Below, one piece after another: positions 31,479-43,192 of a stretch of 64,000 nucleotides of DNA. A program made the translations under genes and the position numbers. The number at the start of each line of letters is the position of its first letter. Position 1 is the stretch's first letter. The stretch covers positions 4,898,001 through 4,962,000 of the forward strand of contig JAHREC010000018.1 of NCBI GenBank assembly GCA_020081605.1. Direction: 5' to 3'. Source of the stretch: Albifimbria verrucaria. Its lineage: Eukaryota > Ascomycota > Sordariomycetes > Hypocreales > Stachybotryaceae. A model generated the notes under the pieces. The model did not search any database. It was given only the letters and a program-made list of their open reading frames with translations, and was not told the DNA's origin.

Positions 31479-34400
31479 GTTGGGTGGATTGTGTCGGATG
31501 CGGGCATGGGGAAAGGTCACGAGCCAAGAGCGGTGGGATGGATATATGTTTTACGGAAGGGCAACTCGAAGTTTCTGGACAAGATCGGTACTTGCCTGTA
31601 TCTTGTTTGCCTGGCCGATCTGATTGAATGATCCATGGCTGGCGTGACATGCGGGCCACGTAACCAAGCTCCGGGTCCGCGCTACGTCATAAGTAACGGC
31701 GCCGTGGCACGAAGCAATTGGAACTGGGTCCGTCCCCGGCTGATGGACGGGGAAACCGTATAATCTCTGGCACCAAGCAATGGCTATCACGGCATTCGTC
31801 TTGGCACCTATAAGCACAATTCTTCTTTCAACGTCATCGAATTCAGTCCACCATCAGCAGCCGCGTCAGAACCGAATACATGATCTACACTTCGCATTGA
31901 GAGACGGTCCGGGGTTGCCATTGCATGGCCACACAGGTGCCGTGATTAGCTATTTTCGACACAAGAAGACCACGAGATCCGGCAGGGCAAGGTCAAATGT
32001 GGAGTCAATCATATGCACCGTTTTTCTTACCTTACCCATGACACAGCATGACATGGCTAACGGCCCTGTTTTTTGGAGTTGCGCCTCTTGTCAACCCGAT
32101 GCCCGTCTTACCCTGTACTAGTCTAGTGCATTTCTTTGCCTACCCGTTGATTCAAGATTACCACTTGTAGACTGTTTGTATTGGCGACATGTAGAAGAAA
32201 AAGAAGGGAGAAACAAGAAGCGTGATGCAAACAAAATAAAAGAGCAGAGGTTTACGAGTGCTGTTCTTGACGTCAGTATTGGGCCGCGTACCAAATCCAC
32301 CATGTTGCGCACATGGCTCTTCTTGGTTGGCGATATTGTTACTTCCAGCTTCATTCCACCACAAGACTCCCAAACCTGCCAAAGTAGAGCCCGTCAACCA
32401 TATTAGCGGCCACAAATAAACCCGAAGTCGATAGCATCGTGTACGCCATATTCCTTGTATCGTTTCCTAGCCACAATCGTCGCTTAATCGGTGGTACGCA
32501 CATCGTTACTGTTCTGTAATGAAGCGTTCGGTTCGGTTGGAGTTGATATCGGCGTCACACGGTCGGATCGATGCCATATAGGCCGTCGTGACTCCCAAGA
32601 ATCCTCTCAGATAAATCCATGAATAGACGGTGCCGTATCGAAGCCCTACTAACCCTCCCAACTGGCACGCTCGTAGCTGTCTCGATGTGGTCGAAATAGG
32701 ATCGATGCGGTAGGTCTGAGCACCATGCCAGGTCCATGCCACAACTCAACAGGAAATAGGCAAGTCCGAGTCAATCGAATGATATGATCGTACGATAGGA
32801 AGACAAATATTGTCCAAGGGTCTCCTGGGAGCAAAAGGCTCTTATAACAATGCAATGGCGCACATGAATTCGTCGCTTTCACACCAACTGCAGCCAACCC
32901 TCCTGCAGGTGTAGAAATCGTACGATTCCCCACGTACACAGTCTACCATCTGCTTGGGATGCAGAAACGTGCTGGGCAGGGGGAATGGGAGGGCCACGGC
33001 TCGGACGATCAACTTCAGCCAACTTATTGTGGGTCTACACTATCTGAAAATGCACTTTCATGCCTACAATTTTGACGACATTGCCTTTGATATCCCATAT
33101 AGAATTGTAGATGTTATAGACGCAAGTAACGGCACAAAGAACAACACCGCAGAAACCTGTCCCTGAAGCAGATAATTACTGCCCGTGATGAGGCGGGACC
33201 TACGAGCGCGCCATACTCACCACGGAAAACAGGAACGAAGCAAGGCAGACGGCTTGTAACTCAGCCGTTCTGCAAGTGCGACACCGGCTCAGCCATACAT
33301 TGAATCATTGATGCTAGGGCAGGGCGATCAAGCATACCAAGCATCGGGTTGCAGGATGGGACGGACATGGGGCTCGTTGACACAGACAAAGTCTGGGCGC
33401 GGTGGTGAGAGGGGTGGTCCCTGAGAGGGCCCCGGATCTTTAGCTGCAGGCTATCAGGAATGATTCCTGCCCGCGTTTCGAAAGTCGGGCTGCTTGTGTC
33501 AACTGGCTGCAAGGGGCATCCGCAGTATAGGAAGCCCGGCATTAAACGAGGGATAATGACCAGAACCTGGCAGGTGCGTTGGAGAAGGGTTGACGGGGTT
33601 AGACATGTCAAACAAAGAAGGATAGTCTCAGGTTCGCGGGATGCTCGATTGCGACGGGGAGTTTCCCGATGTGGAAGCAATTGCCAAGTTTGGTAGTGGG
33701 AACGGGAACACTCAAGAGAGCCGACAAGAGGGAATTGCCAGCGATAGGTGCACGATTGGCTCTATTGGATTTTTGCGTTTTCCACCAGCGTCGCAAGGTA
33801 CAGATGGCAATTGAGACGGACTCGCTGGTTGAGCCTATTGAAGATGGGGTTCGTCGAAGGCCGGATGAGCTTGGACAAGAGACGATGCTGGTCGGCTTCG
33901 GATGAGCCGCCAAGGTCGGGGCTAAGCCACATGGGGGCTGCTGCGACGGCCTGGTCGTGTTACGATCTGACGTTGTGAAACAGCGTGCAGCAAGAGGCTT
34001 TTTGGCCTGGTCTAGCTTGGCCCGGCCCTGGCTGGGGCTAGGATGGATGAGCGACCAGGGTGGACTGTCTGTCTTGATCGAGAAAGCGCATGCCCTGGGT
34101 TCCCAGTCTCATGAAACCCGGGGCGCACAGAACTTTGGTTGAAAGAACCGCTAGCTCCATCACAGTGCATCGTCACTCTTGGCTGCTGCCGGGGGCTTGC
34201 AATTGAATCAAAGGTGAGGATGACAGGAGCAGCAGCAGCAGCAGCAGCAGGTGACAGTGACAGTGACAGTGACGGTCTAAAGGTCACCTGTTAGCACCGT
34301 CGCGCAGGGCCCGCAGCCGCCTTGTGTTGGTCCATCCACCTCATGTTGTTAAGCGCCCGGGGCCAGGCCAAGATCCCAATCGGGAGTGGCCATTAATAAC

Positions 34401-35577
34401 CAACCAGTGACTGGCGAGAGAACGCCAGTCGTTCTTGCCGCCCAACATGTAACCAAGTAAATAGTCTCGTTCCGGAAGGGAAAGCAGAATGCAAGAGCGG
34501 TCGGTTGAGCATGGAAGGAGCAACCCATGAAGAAGAAGAAAAGACATCCATCTCACCACCCCATCGTCGTCTTTTTCCCTCTTCCAAAACTTCTTTTCCC
34601 CTTCTTTCCCCCTCCCATCTCCTCCCACAGCAGCACTTCATCTCACCCCTATCGTGCCGCGACAGGGCCCCGCAACGGTTCGCTTGCTCTACCGTACCGC
34701 AACCATACCGGCGAACAGGCCCCTCCCCGGTCACTGTCGAAACGCCAGACAACGGCGCACGCCCAGCCGAACAACGCCTCTCACACTGAACGTCGCAGCT
34801 TGACCTCCCCTGCCCCTCTCCTCCACGCCGCCGCCTTCAATCCAGACGACCAACCGCCAGCTTTTCGGTCTTATTCGCAAACAAGTACCAGCAAAACCTA
34901 TCGTGACACAACCTTGCCACAAGCCCGCTTACGTCTGATCGTTGCTGTCTCGTCTCCTAGTCCTGGCCAGGAAACCCACCCACTTGCTTGCTTGGAGAAC
35001 AGGGAACAGGGTTGCATGCTCAGGGTCTTGAGGTGTTCGGAAACCCATATGCTTTGTTTTCCATTGGCGCACTACACCACTTCTGCGCTTCCATCCCGTC
35101 GATCCTAAACTCGAGAGTCCTCTTTTATCACCCGACCATCCGCCACACATCGTCTTCTTTCTTCTTTGCTCTTTCCCTCTATCCCTCCCAATTCTATCTA
35201 CTATCGCTAGGCGAGGTACCAGAGCCGGGCTCGTGTTTGCGCGACGCTTTCCTTCCTTGTTCGTCTTCTCTTCAAACCGACTGCTGGCTCAGATCATTCT
35301 TTTTCACAACTATTCGCCTTTTTAAATTCTCACGACTCTACCCTCGTAATATCTACGACTCAACGTTTCTTAGTGGCATAAGAACTCGTGTGCGGAACAT
35401 AGCCGAACTACCTAATACAACACAAGGTTCCAGTCCTGCTAGTCTCCGATTCACGGGGGCGTCGATATACCTCGAGGAACGACACTGGAGAGCGTCGCCA
35501 TCTCGTGCCTCTAGCCAGCTGTCTTACTACATTGTCGCGGGCCGACATTTAATTGTTATTCGAAAAGTCGGGTCAAG
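31479..35577. other. 4.1 kb divergent intergenic region between mug190-like and noxA
   Basis: The longest gap between supported genes flanked by intact promoters on both sides. No frame has a recognisable domain. 34228-34274 is a compound microsatellite. From about 34530 to 34640 the plus strand is strongly pyrimidine-rich, and C+T-rich blocks continue towards the noxA start, which suggests a long 5' leader. TAGGTACC-like short phrases are scattered. Small upstream ATGs are present in the last kilobase. Confidence 0.5.
34228..34274. repeat. Compound microsatellite (AGC)7 then (GTGACA)4
   Basis: AGC is repeated about seven times at 34228-34250 and followed directly by four copies of GTGACA, the last with one change (34251-34274). 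It lies about 1.3 kb upstream of the noxA start. Confidence 0.85.
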
Positions 35578-37360
35578 ATGGGTGGACAACTTGGCTATGG
35601 GGAGCTCCTCGCGAAGCAGTTCACACCTCAGAAGCTGCTCTTTCACTTTCTCTTCTGGGGTTTCCACTGGGGCATCTTTGCCTATGGTTGGTCAGTGAAC
35701 GATTGATGCATACATCCTAAAATTTCTCTAACTCTCTCTTAGGTGGAAGCAAGCTGCCGATGACCGACTGGCGGGTCTGAACACTCTTCAGTACTCGGTA
35801 TGGATCTCTCGAGGTGCCGGTCTGGTCCTCAGCGTGGATGGCATGCTCATTCTGCTTCCCGTCTGCCGTACCATCATGCGATTTATTAGGCCCAAACTGC
35901 GTTTCCTGCCTCTCGATGAGAACCTTTGGATGCATCGTCAGATTGCCTATGCCCTACTCTTCTATAGTATCTGTCACACCTCAGCCCATTACGTCAACTT
36001 CTACAACGTCGAGCAGACTCAGATTCGTCCTGTCAGCGCTCTTCAAATCCACTATGCGCAGGCTGGTGGTATCACTGGACACGTCATGCTTCTGTGCATG
36101 CTCCTCATGTACACAACTGCGCACGCGCGTATCCGTCAACAGTCGTTCGAGACCTTCTGGTACACCCACCATCTCTTTATCCCTTTTTTCCTCGCTCTGT
36201 ACACCCACACTGTCGGCTGCTTCGTCCGTGACACTGCCGAGGGCTTCTCTCCTTTCGCAGGAGACGATTACTGGACCCACTGCATCGGTTACCTGGGCTG
36301 GCGATGGGAGCTGTGGACTGGTGGTCTCTATCTCATTGAACGTCTCTGGCGTGAGGTCCGTGCCCGCCGCGAAACCAAGATCACCCGTGTCGTCCGCCAC
36401 CCTTACGATGTCGTCGAGATTCAGTTCAACAAGCCCTCTTTCAAGTACAAGGCTGGTCAATGGCTCTTCCTTCAGGTGCCCTCGATCTCCAAGTACCAGT
36501 GGCACCCCTTTACCATCACCTCTTGCCCATTCGACCCCTACGTCTCTGTTCACGTGCGTCAGGTTGGTGACTTCACCCGCGCTCTCGGTGACGCACTCGG
36601 TGCTGGCTCGGCTCAAGCGAAGCTCTACGATGGTGTCGACCCCATGGGCATGTACGAAGTCGCTCTGCAAAACGGCCAGCAGATGCCTGGCCTCCGCATT
36701 GATGGACCTTACGGTGCCCCTGCTGAGGATGTTTTTGAGAACGAAATTGCTGTCCTCATCGGTACTGGTATTGGTGTAACTCCTTGGGCTTCTATTCTCA
36801 AGAACATCTGGCATTTGCGCAACTCGCCCAACCCTCCTACTCGTCTTCGTCGTGTTGAGTTCATCTGGGTTTGCAAGGACACTGGTTCCTTCGAGTGGTT
36901 CCAAACTCTTCTGTCCTCGCTTGAGGAGCAGTCCAACGAGGCTGCCCGTGTCCCCGGCAGCTCTGGAGTTGAATTCCTCAAGATCCACACCTACCTTACA
37001 CAGAAGCTGGACATGGACACCACCCAGAATATTGTCCTGAACTCTGTTGGTGCTGAGATGGATCCTCTTACGGAGCTCAAGTCACGGACCAACTTTGGCC
37101 GCCCTGACTTCAAGCGTCTATTTACTACGATGCGTGATGGTATCCTGGACCGCACATACCTCAACGGTCTCGAGGGTAGCATGAGGACGACAGTCGGTGT
37201 CTACTTCTGCGGCCCTTCGGCAGCCGGTACGTTACCTCAAGCATTCCTACGATCCCACTGTTTAATTGCTAACATTTTTTCAGCACGAGATATCAAGAAC
37301 GCCTGCAAGTCGGCCGACACACGGGAGGTTAACTTCCGTTTCTGGAAGGAGCATTTCTAA
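35578..37360 (+). CDS. noxA: NADPH oxidase NoxA/Nox1
   Basis: Membrane enzyme that passes electrons from cytosolic NADPH through FAD and two haems to oxygen, making superoxide. In filamentous fungi it drives sexual development, hyphal fusion and infection structures, together with NoxR and Rac. Exons 35578-35690, 35743-37226 and 37284-37360 with introns of 52 and 57 bp encode exactly 557 residues without any break. Six transmembrane helices are visible. Haem-ligand His lie in HRQIAYALLFYSICHTSAHY and in the HVMLLCMLLMYTTAHARI to WYTHHLF region. The FAD site is HPFTITSCP, the NADPH sites GPYGAP and LIGTGIGVTPWASIL, and the C-terminus has FCGPSA and ends RFWKEHF. It lacks the extra N-terminal region of NoxB and the EF-hands of NoxC. 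A long C+T-rich leader precedes it. Confidence 0.95.
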
Positions 37361-38897
37361 GTTGCAAGCGTTGTACAATCTTCGACGTCTTGCAAGCATC
37401 ACGACCCACAGTCGAGACGTTGGTCTCAAGCACGCACCAAGAAAGATAGAGCACATGACGTTTCAACGTCCATATTACCAAAGAGGCGTATGGGAGCATT
37501 CATATAAGTTGCTGATATCTAAGGGCGCATATGGTCATTCAACCATTCCTTATTCTGGGAAGATCATTTTGTTCAGATGAACATGCCACAGCATTGGTAT
37601 ATTGGGTATTTGAGAGAGGAATAGCGGGACATGTATTAGGTATTAGAGGCGAAGAATGACTCTCCATTGGATGTGGCCATGAGCATTCTCTATTCTACAA
37701 GAAACACTTTTCAGACTCGCTGTCAGAGTCTTCAAACAAACTTGACCAGAAGAAAGCCCCATGGTGCTTCAGCTCATCTTCATGCTCGCTCTCTCCACTT
37801 GTTCCAGAATGGCAAAAATGCAGAAAATACCTAAAACCGTAACCTTAACGGACGAAAGGCGCTAGGTCGTCTGGACCACCCTAGTGGCCGTCTCCTGCGT
37901 CGCTGAAGCACATGGTGAGACGGTTGATCCATCCCGTGGGCGGTTGAGCCAGGGGTTGGGACCCAACCTAAAACAAGGGCTTCACTCCGTCTGAGCCTCT
38001 GAACAGCAGGGTTCAGGGCGCACGCGCATGTACGAACGACACGCCACCGTTTCTTCTTTTGCAAGCGAGTACGATGTTTAATTCAGCTCATGTATGATTA
38101 AGCTTGAATACCGCCCATGTCTGGAAGGTCAAAGTCACGGACGGGGTGGGCGGTTCTGCCGTTGTCGACGGCCCTGGCCCCTTTGGCTACTGGAGATGTG
38201 CCATTCTGGGATAACTTGGGTACAAGTACGAAGGCCCGTGTTTAGTGCATCTCGTTGGATTGCAATTTACTTGATGATGGAAGCCAAAGCTCGAAAAACC
38301 TGTAGCAGCGTCGCAAAAGCGGTGGTGGGCGGAAATGCCTGCACCATACAATCAAACCATCCACTTATTCAAACCTGCACTCCAGGACCCAGCACATGAA
38401 TGTGCAAAAAGAAAAGAGAAGGAAAAGAGAAAGGAAGAAACAAAAACTCCAGACACTCGTTTTGCATGTCCCGTCTATATATCCGTCCGTTACCAAAGGC
38501 TATACTCTCCATACCTCCGAATACCACCCTTGCTGAATTTGCTTCCCTACGACGAATACAACGCTTGGCAAAAGGCGCTTCCTCGATCCCAAGCTCTTCC
38601 CTCGTAGCCCTTTTCTATGTAAATTCAGCGATGATATGGGTAGCATAACCTTCTTTCCTCCTTCGCAAAGACCGCCTCGCCTTTTAAACCAGATAACGCC
38701 GGGCTTGTTCTATCGCCGAGACACCAAAGAAAAATCCCACGCACATAGCCGGTGCTGAAATGCTGCGTTTTCGTATCATCATCGCCATCGCTTTCGCAAC
38801 CGAATTACGGTGCGTGGCTGGAAAGAAATAAAAGGGGCTGATAGGTGTATATACAGTTATCCGCCTCTTCCTGGTGCTTCCAGCTCGAGGTTCAACC
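37361..38897. other. 3' intergenic region between convergent noxA and histidine kinase genes
   Basis: Tail-to-tail region of 1.5 kb. No domain-bearing frame; presumably two 3' UTRs and spacer. Confidence 0.5.
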
Positions 38898-41800
38898 TCA
38901 TCCCGATCGTGATAGTTGGTTCTCGTCCTGGAGCTTGTTGACATTGGCCTCCGTCAACGAGTCACCACCCTTTTGTTCTTGGAACGAATTGCTCCGGAAG
39001 GAGCTAGGGCCTCCAGCGGCATCAATCAATTTCGTCTCTTGTAGCATACTCGCCCATTCCTCCTCGCCTTCTGCCCTCTGAACAGTCAACGCAAGTTCTG
39101 GACCTTGCGGCATGTCGAAAGGTGACGGTTCATGCTGTCCATTGGTAGTCAACGGCCGAGGTGTGACTGGGCTGTTATGTAGCTCGTCCATGTCACGATC
39201 GGCGACCGGATCATCTTCCTCTATACCAACATGTGGAATGTCTGCGTTGTCGCAACTCTCACTCAAGTCTGAACAATCTGAGGTCGAATGTTCGCTTCGA
39301 GGTTTTACAGTCAGGTTCCCGTTCCTGTTCGTGCACCATCTTACCAGCATCTTCTCCAAAATGGACATCGTCACAGGCTTGGCCAGATAATCATCCATGC
39401 CTGCTTTGGTGCACTTCTCTCTATCGCCCTGAATCGCCGAGGCAGTCATTGCCACAATAGGCACATCACGAATGAAATTTTTGTAAGGAAGATGGTGTCG
39501 TAGAAGGTGAGTGCACTTGTAACCGTCGATAACAGGCATTTGTACGTCCATCAGAATAATGTCGGGTTTTCTGCGCTGCCCTTCGAGGCACTGACAATGT
39601 GTTCAAGAGCCTCTTTCCCATTCCAAGCTGCGGTTACTTCGAAGCCTAGCTTGCTGATGGTTTTCGTGGCTATTTTCTGGTTGATTGGACTGTAACATAT
39701 TAGCCTCTAGTTCTACAGAGACAAGGACCAAACTTACTTGTCCTCGACCACGAGCACATGGAACTTGGCCCGCTCTGCCTTCGGTAGCTCTGCCTCAATA
39801 TTGGGGGCTTCGTACCGAACCACGATGCCTGAGCATGCCTGATGGTGCAGTTTCGGATGCCACCGACGAATTGGTCACATTCTCGTGTTCTGAGCTGTTG
39901 CACGACAGGCTGAGGTCGGAATGCAATCTATCAGGGATGGCACCTGCCTGCACGAGGCTCGGTTCTTGACCACCATGCGGCTTGTTGAATGTAATCCAAA
40001 AAGTGACAATGGTTCCGCTGCCAACGTTTGATTCCAGAGTGATGCGGCCGTGCATAAGATCCAACAAGTTTTTGCAGATTGTAAGGCCAAGTCCAGTACC
40101 ACCAAATCGACGAGCCGTCGACGCGTCTCCTTGACTGAAAGGCTGGAAAAGCCTCTTTCGCACATCTTCTTGAATGCCAATTCCAGTATCTTCGACGGCA
40201 AATCTAACCTCAATCGAATCCGCTGTTTCCTTCTCTTTGACTGCAGAAAACCTAACATAACCGTGGTTCGTGAACTTGATACTGTTAGTTAGGAGATTTG
40301 TAATGATCTGTCGCACACGACCAGGATCTCCCATGACTACCAAATCTTTCTCGATATCATCTCCAATGTCCGATCGGAAATCCAAGTTCTTCCGCGTAAC
40401 CGCAAATTGCAGCATTCTGACGACATCCTTAACGACGACAGTAAGAGAGAATTGAACCTCCTCAATATCCAAGCGACCGGATTCGACTTTGGAAAAGTCA
40501 AGAATGTCATTGATCACGGTAAGGAGAGACGAAGCCGAGGTTTGAATGTTGTCCACGTATTCTCGCTGCTCTTCATCCAAATCCATTCCACCCAGCAGAT
40601 CGGCCATACCAATAACGCCGGTGATTGGTGTTCGAATCTCGTGAGACATGTTGGCAAGGAATTGACTCTTGAGTCGATTGGCCTCCTTGGCAGCTGCTTC
40701 GTTTGCAATGGCCTTGCGCTTCTCTTTGGACTGTTTTTGTAAAGCTTCTCCTTTGGCCTTCAGTTCGGTGATATCCATGATGACTCAATCACACCTTCGA
40801 TGCAGATCTCTGTGGTTGTTTTCCCATGCTGGACCTTCTTTCCATGCATGGGTAGATATCGTGTTCGGCACCAACGATTACCTTGGATAGATTAGCACCT
40901 GCTTGGTAGCATTTTTACGCCCGTGACAGCATTCAACTTACCTATTCCGTGTTCCACGACATCGTCGGAGACTCTTCCTTCGAAGATATCGTCAACTGGC
41001 TGAAGCCAATCAGGGCACTCATCATTTGTTGTATTTTCTGTCAGGCGGTTGAAGACGGTGGTCATGTTCTCGCCGATATACCACCTATTCCCATCTTGAT
41101 TATCTTCCCAGGTGTTATTCCAGATCAGAGCTCCTTCAAGCATGCTGATTCGCCTCCTCGAGTCAACGGTGAAGATTGTCACGTGTGAGTGACCGAGAAC
41201 ACTGAGAAGTTGCTGGCGGGTACGCTTGGCAGTCAGCTTGGCCTCAATACCTTCATTTACGTCGGTACAAGTTCCTGGACGGCCTAGAGTTAGAGCAGAA
41301 CATAAAATACCACACAAACAACTTACCAAACCACTTTTCAATGGCACCAGTTTCCTTGTTGCGAATGGCAAGAGCACGTCCCAAAACCATCTCCATTCAC
41401 CGTCTTTGCTGCGACATCTATACTCAACTGAGTAAGGCTCTCCTGTCTTGAGGGAGTGATTCCAACGCGCAATAGACTCGGGCAGGTCGTCTGGGTGGAA
41501 GGGATTCTGCCAATTCTCTCCTAAAGAGTTGTTAGGTGAAAGGCCGGTATAAGTGTACCATCGCGTGTTAAAAAATCGTGCAGCCCGTCGGGAGTCGCCG
41601 TCCATACAAATTGAGGCATGGTATCACAAATGAGCTTGAAACGCTCCTCATCACGTTCTTTGATTTGGTTGATTTCCTTTCTCATCACCGTCACGTCTCG
41701 ACCTGTGACCACGCCGGCCAGAAATTCTCCAGTAGTGTCGTCTCGAATCGCCTCGCCCAAGACATCATAAATAATCTTCTTGCCCTGGTCATCGTACATG

Positions 41801-43192
41801 CCGACGCGAATGCTCGTGAACGGGGTCTCTGTCTTGATCAGCTGTGTTATCGGATATTCAGAGACTTCTAGTCGTCGAGAGAAATCCTCCTTCCAAAGCT
41901 GCCATCTCTCAATGAGGTCGAAGCCATCGAGTGACGAGTCAATAGTGACATTCTTCAGCAGGTTTCGGGCAGCCTTGTTCGGCACGCTGACACTTCCGTC
42001 CTTCCACATGGCCATAATCGGCATTTCGGTGTTGTCGAGTAATGCATCCTTCATCAGAATCATTTTCTGCAACAGCGAGGGTGTACTAGAGTAAGCCGCA
42101 ACGGATGGGGGCCCATGGGTGGAAAGGGACTCGATGACATCGTAACGACACCGGGACTATAGAAAGACGGCGAGCCTGAGTCCCGGCTAGAGGCAACGGA
42201 TGAGGCAGTCGAGCTACTGATGGTTTTACGATCTGCAGCTTCGAGATTGCTGGGTCTGGGGATGGACCTTCTGGAGGTCTGTGGTGGGGTAGACTGAGTG
42301 CTGGTAAATGTAAGCGTGAAGAAGTGTTGGTGTTCGTCAAGCTCCCAGATGGTGATGATCATTTTCGCATATAGTTGGTGGTTCGGTTCTTTGGTTTTGT
42401 GACGCCCCTCAAATGATGCCTTGCTAATGTCTTTACGAGAAATAACCACCTCCACGACAGCGTCTTGAGTTAGACGAGCTGGGGAGTGGCGCGGGTGTGT
42501 CGGTGGTATGGGAAGGTTTCTACCGGTCGGGGTAGCGTCGCCGCCATCTGGTGATGGCTGAAGGAGTCCACGGCAGAAGGTCGCAGCCTTATATCGTCCA
42601 GAAGGGTATCAAGAAAGACCTCCCACGTTACCCAAACGGGACGTCCATCCTGCAGCATGTCGATTCCAACCTGGGACAAAGACTGACCACGCAGTTCGTC
42701 GAGGGTATCGATCTTATCGCCATTCATATCTACCTCCGGTGCAATTATCCCCAGCATCCTCCCCACGGCTTCATTGGCCATTACCACCGTTTTCAGGTTG
42801 TTCAGGACAATGGTAGGCACAGGGAGATACTGCAGGGCGGAGAAGGCGAGCTGGCCCGGCGAGATGGTAGGCATTGCAAGGCGGAAGGGGCTCTGTGACG
42901 GAGACCGAGAGCCACCCTTGGGGGTTGAGCTGATCGCGAAAGAAGCGACCGCCGCCGAGGGAGAGAGGGCTCGCATCCGGAGGAACGTGATCGACGGCGG
43001 TCAGCTTGGGCGGCGCCGAGAGTACCGACGGCTCGGAAGCGGAAGACTCGAATTTCGCAAAGGACTTTCGGGAAAGTCCCCATGTCCATTTCCATCTGGC
43101 AAAGCATCTTGAGCAGCGTTGAGTGGCCTAAAAGCGCGAGAACGACTGCTAGCACGAGGCTGTTCGGGAATAGCATGTCGGTTGGGCGTCAC
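38898..43192 (-). CDS. PAS-containing hybrid sensor histidine kinase
   Basis: Cytosolic two-component phosphorelay sensor. The N-terminus is disordered ([20 protein letters not shown]), then a PAS-like segment ([20 protein letters not shown]). Further PAS/PAC units follow: [15 protein letters not shown], then [17 protein letters not shown] to [13 protein letters not shown]. The HisKA box is [18 protein letters not shown] (acceptor His codon at 40643-40641). The ATPase N, G1 and G2 boxes are [17 protein letters not shown] and [10 protein letters not shown] receiver has [17 protein letters not shown] (Asp codon 39548-39546) and K in YLAKPV. Introns 41275-41326, 40882-40941 and 39690-39737. About nine frame breaks (for example G5 42107-42111, A6 41570-41575); allowing for them gives about 1381 residues. 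The start is uncertain: the frame opens at a GTG at 43192 and no clean ATG was found. No membrane segment was seen. I do not assign a fungal HHK group. Confidence 0.82.
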
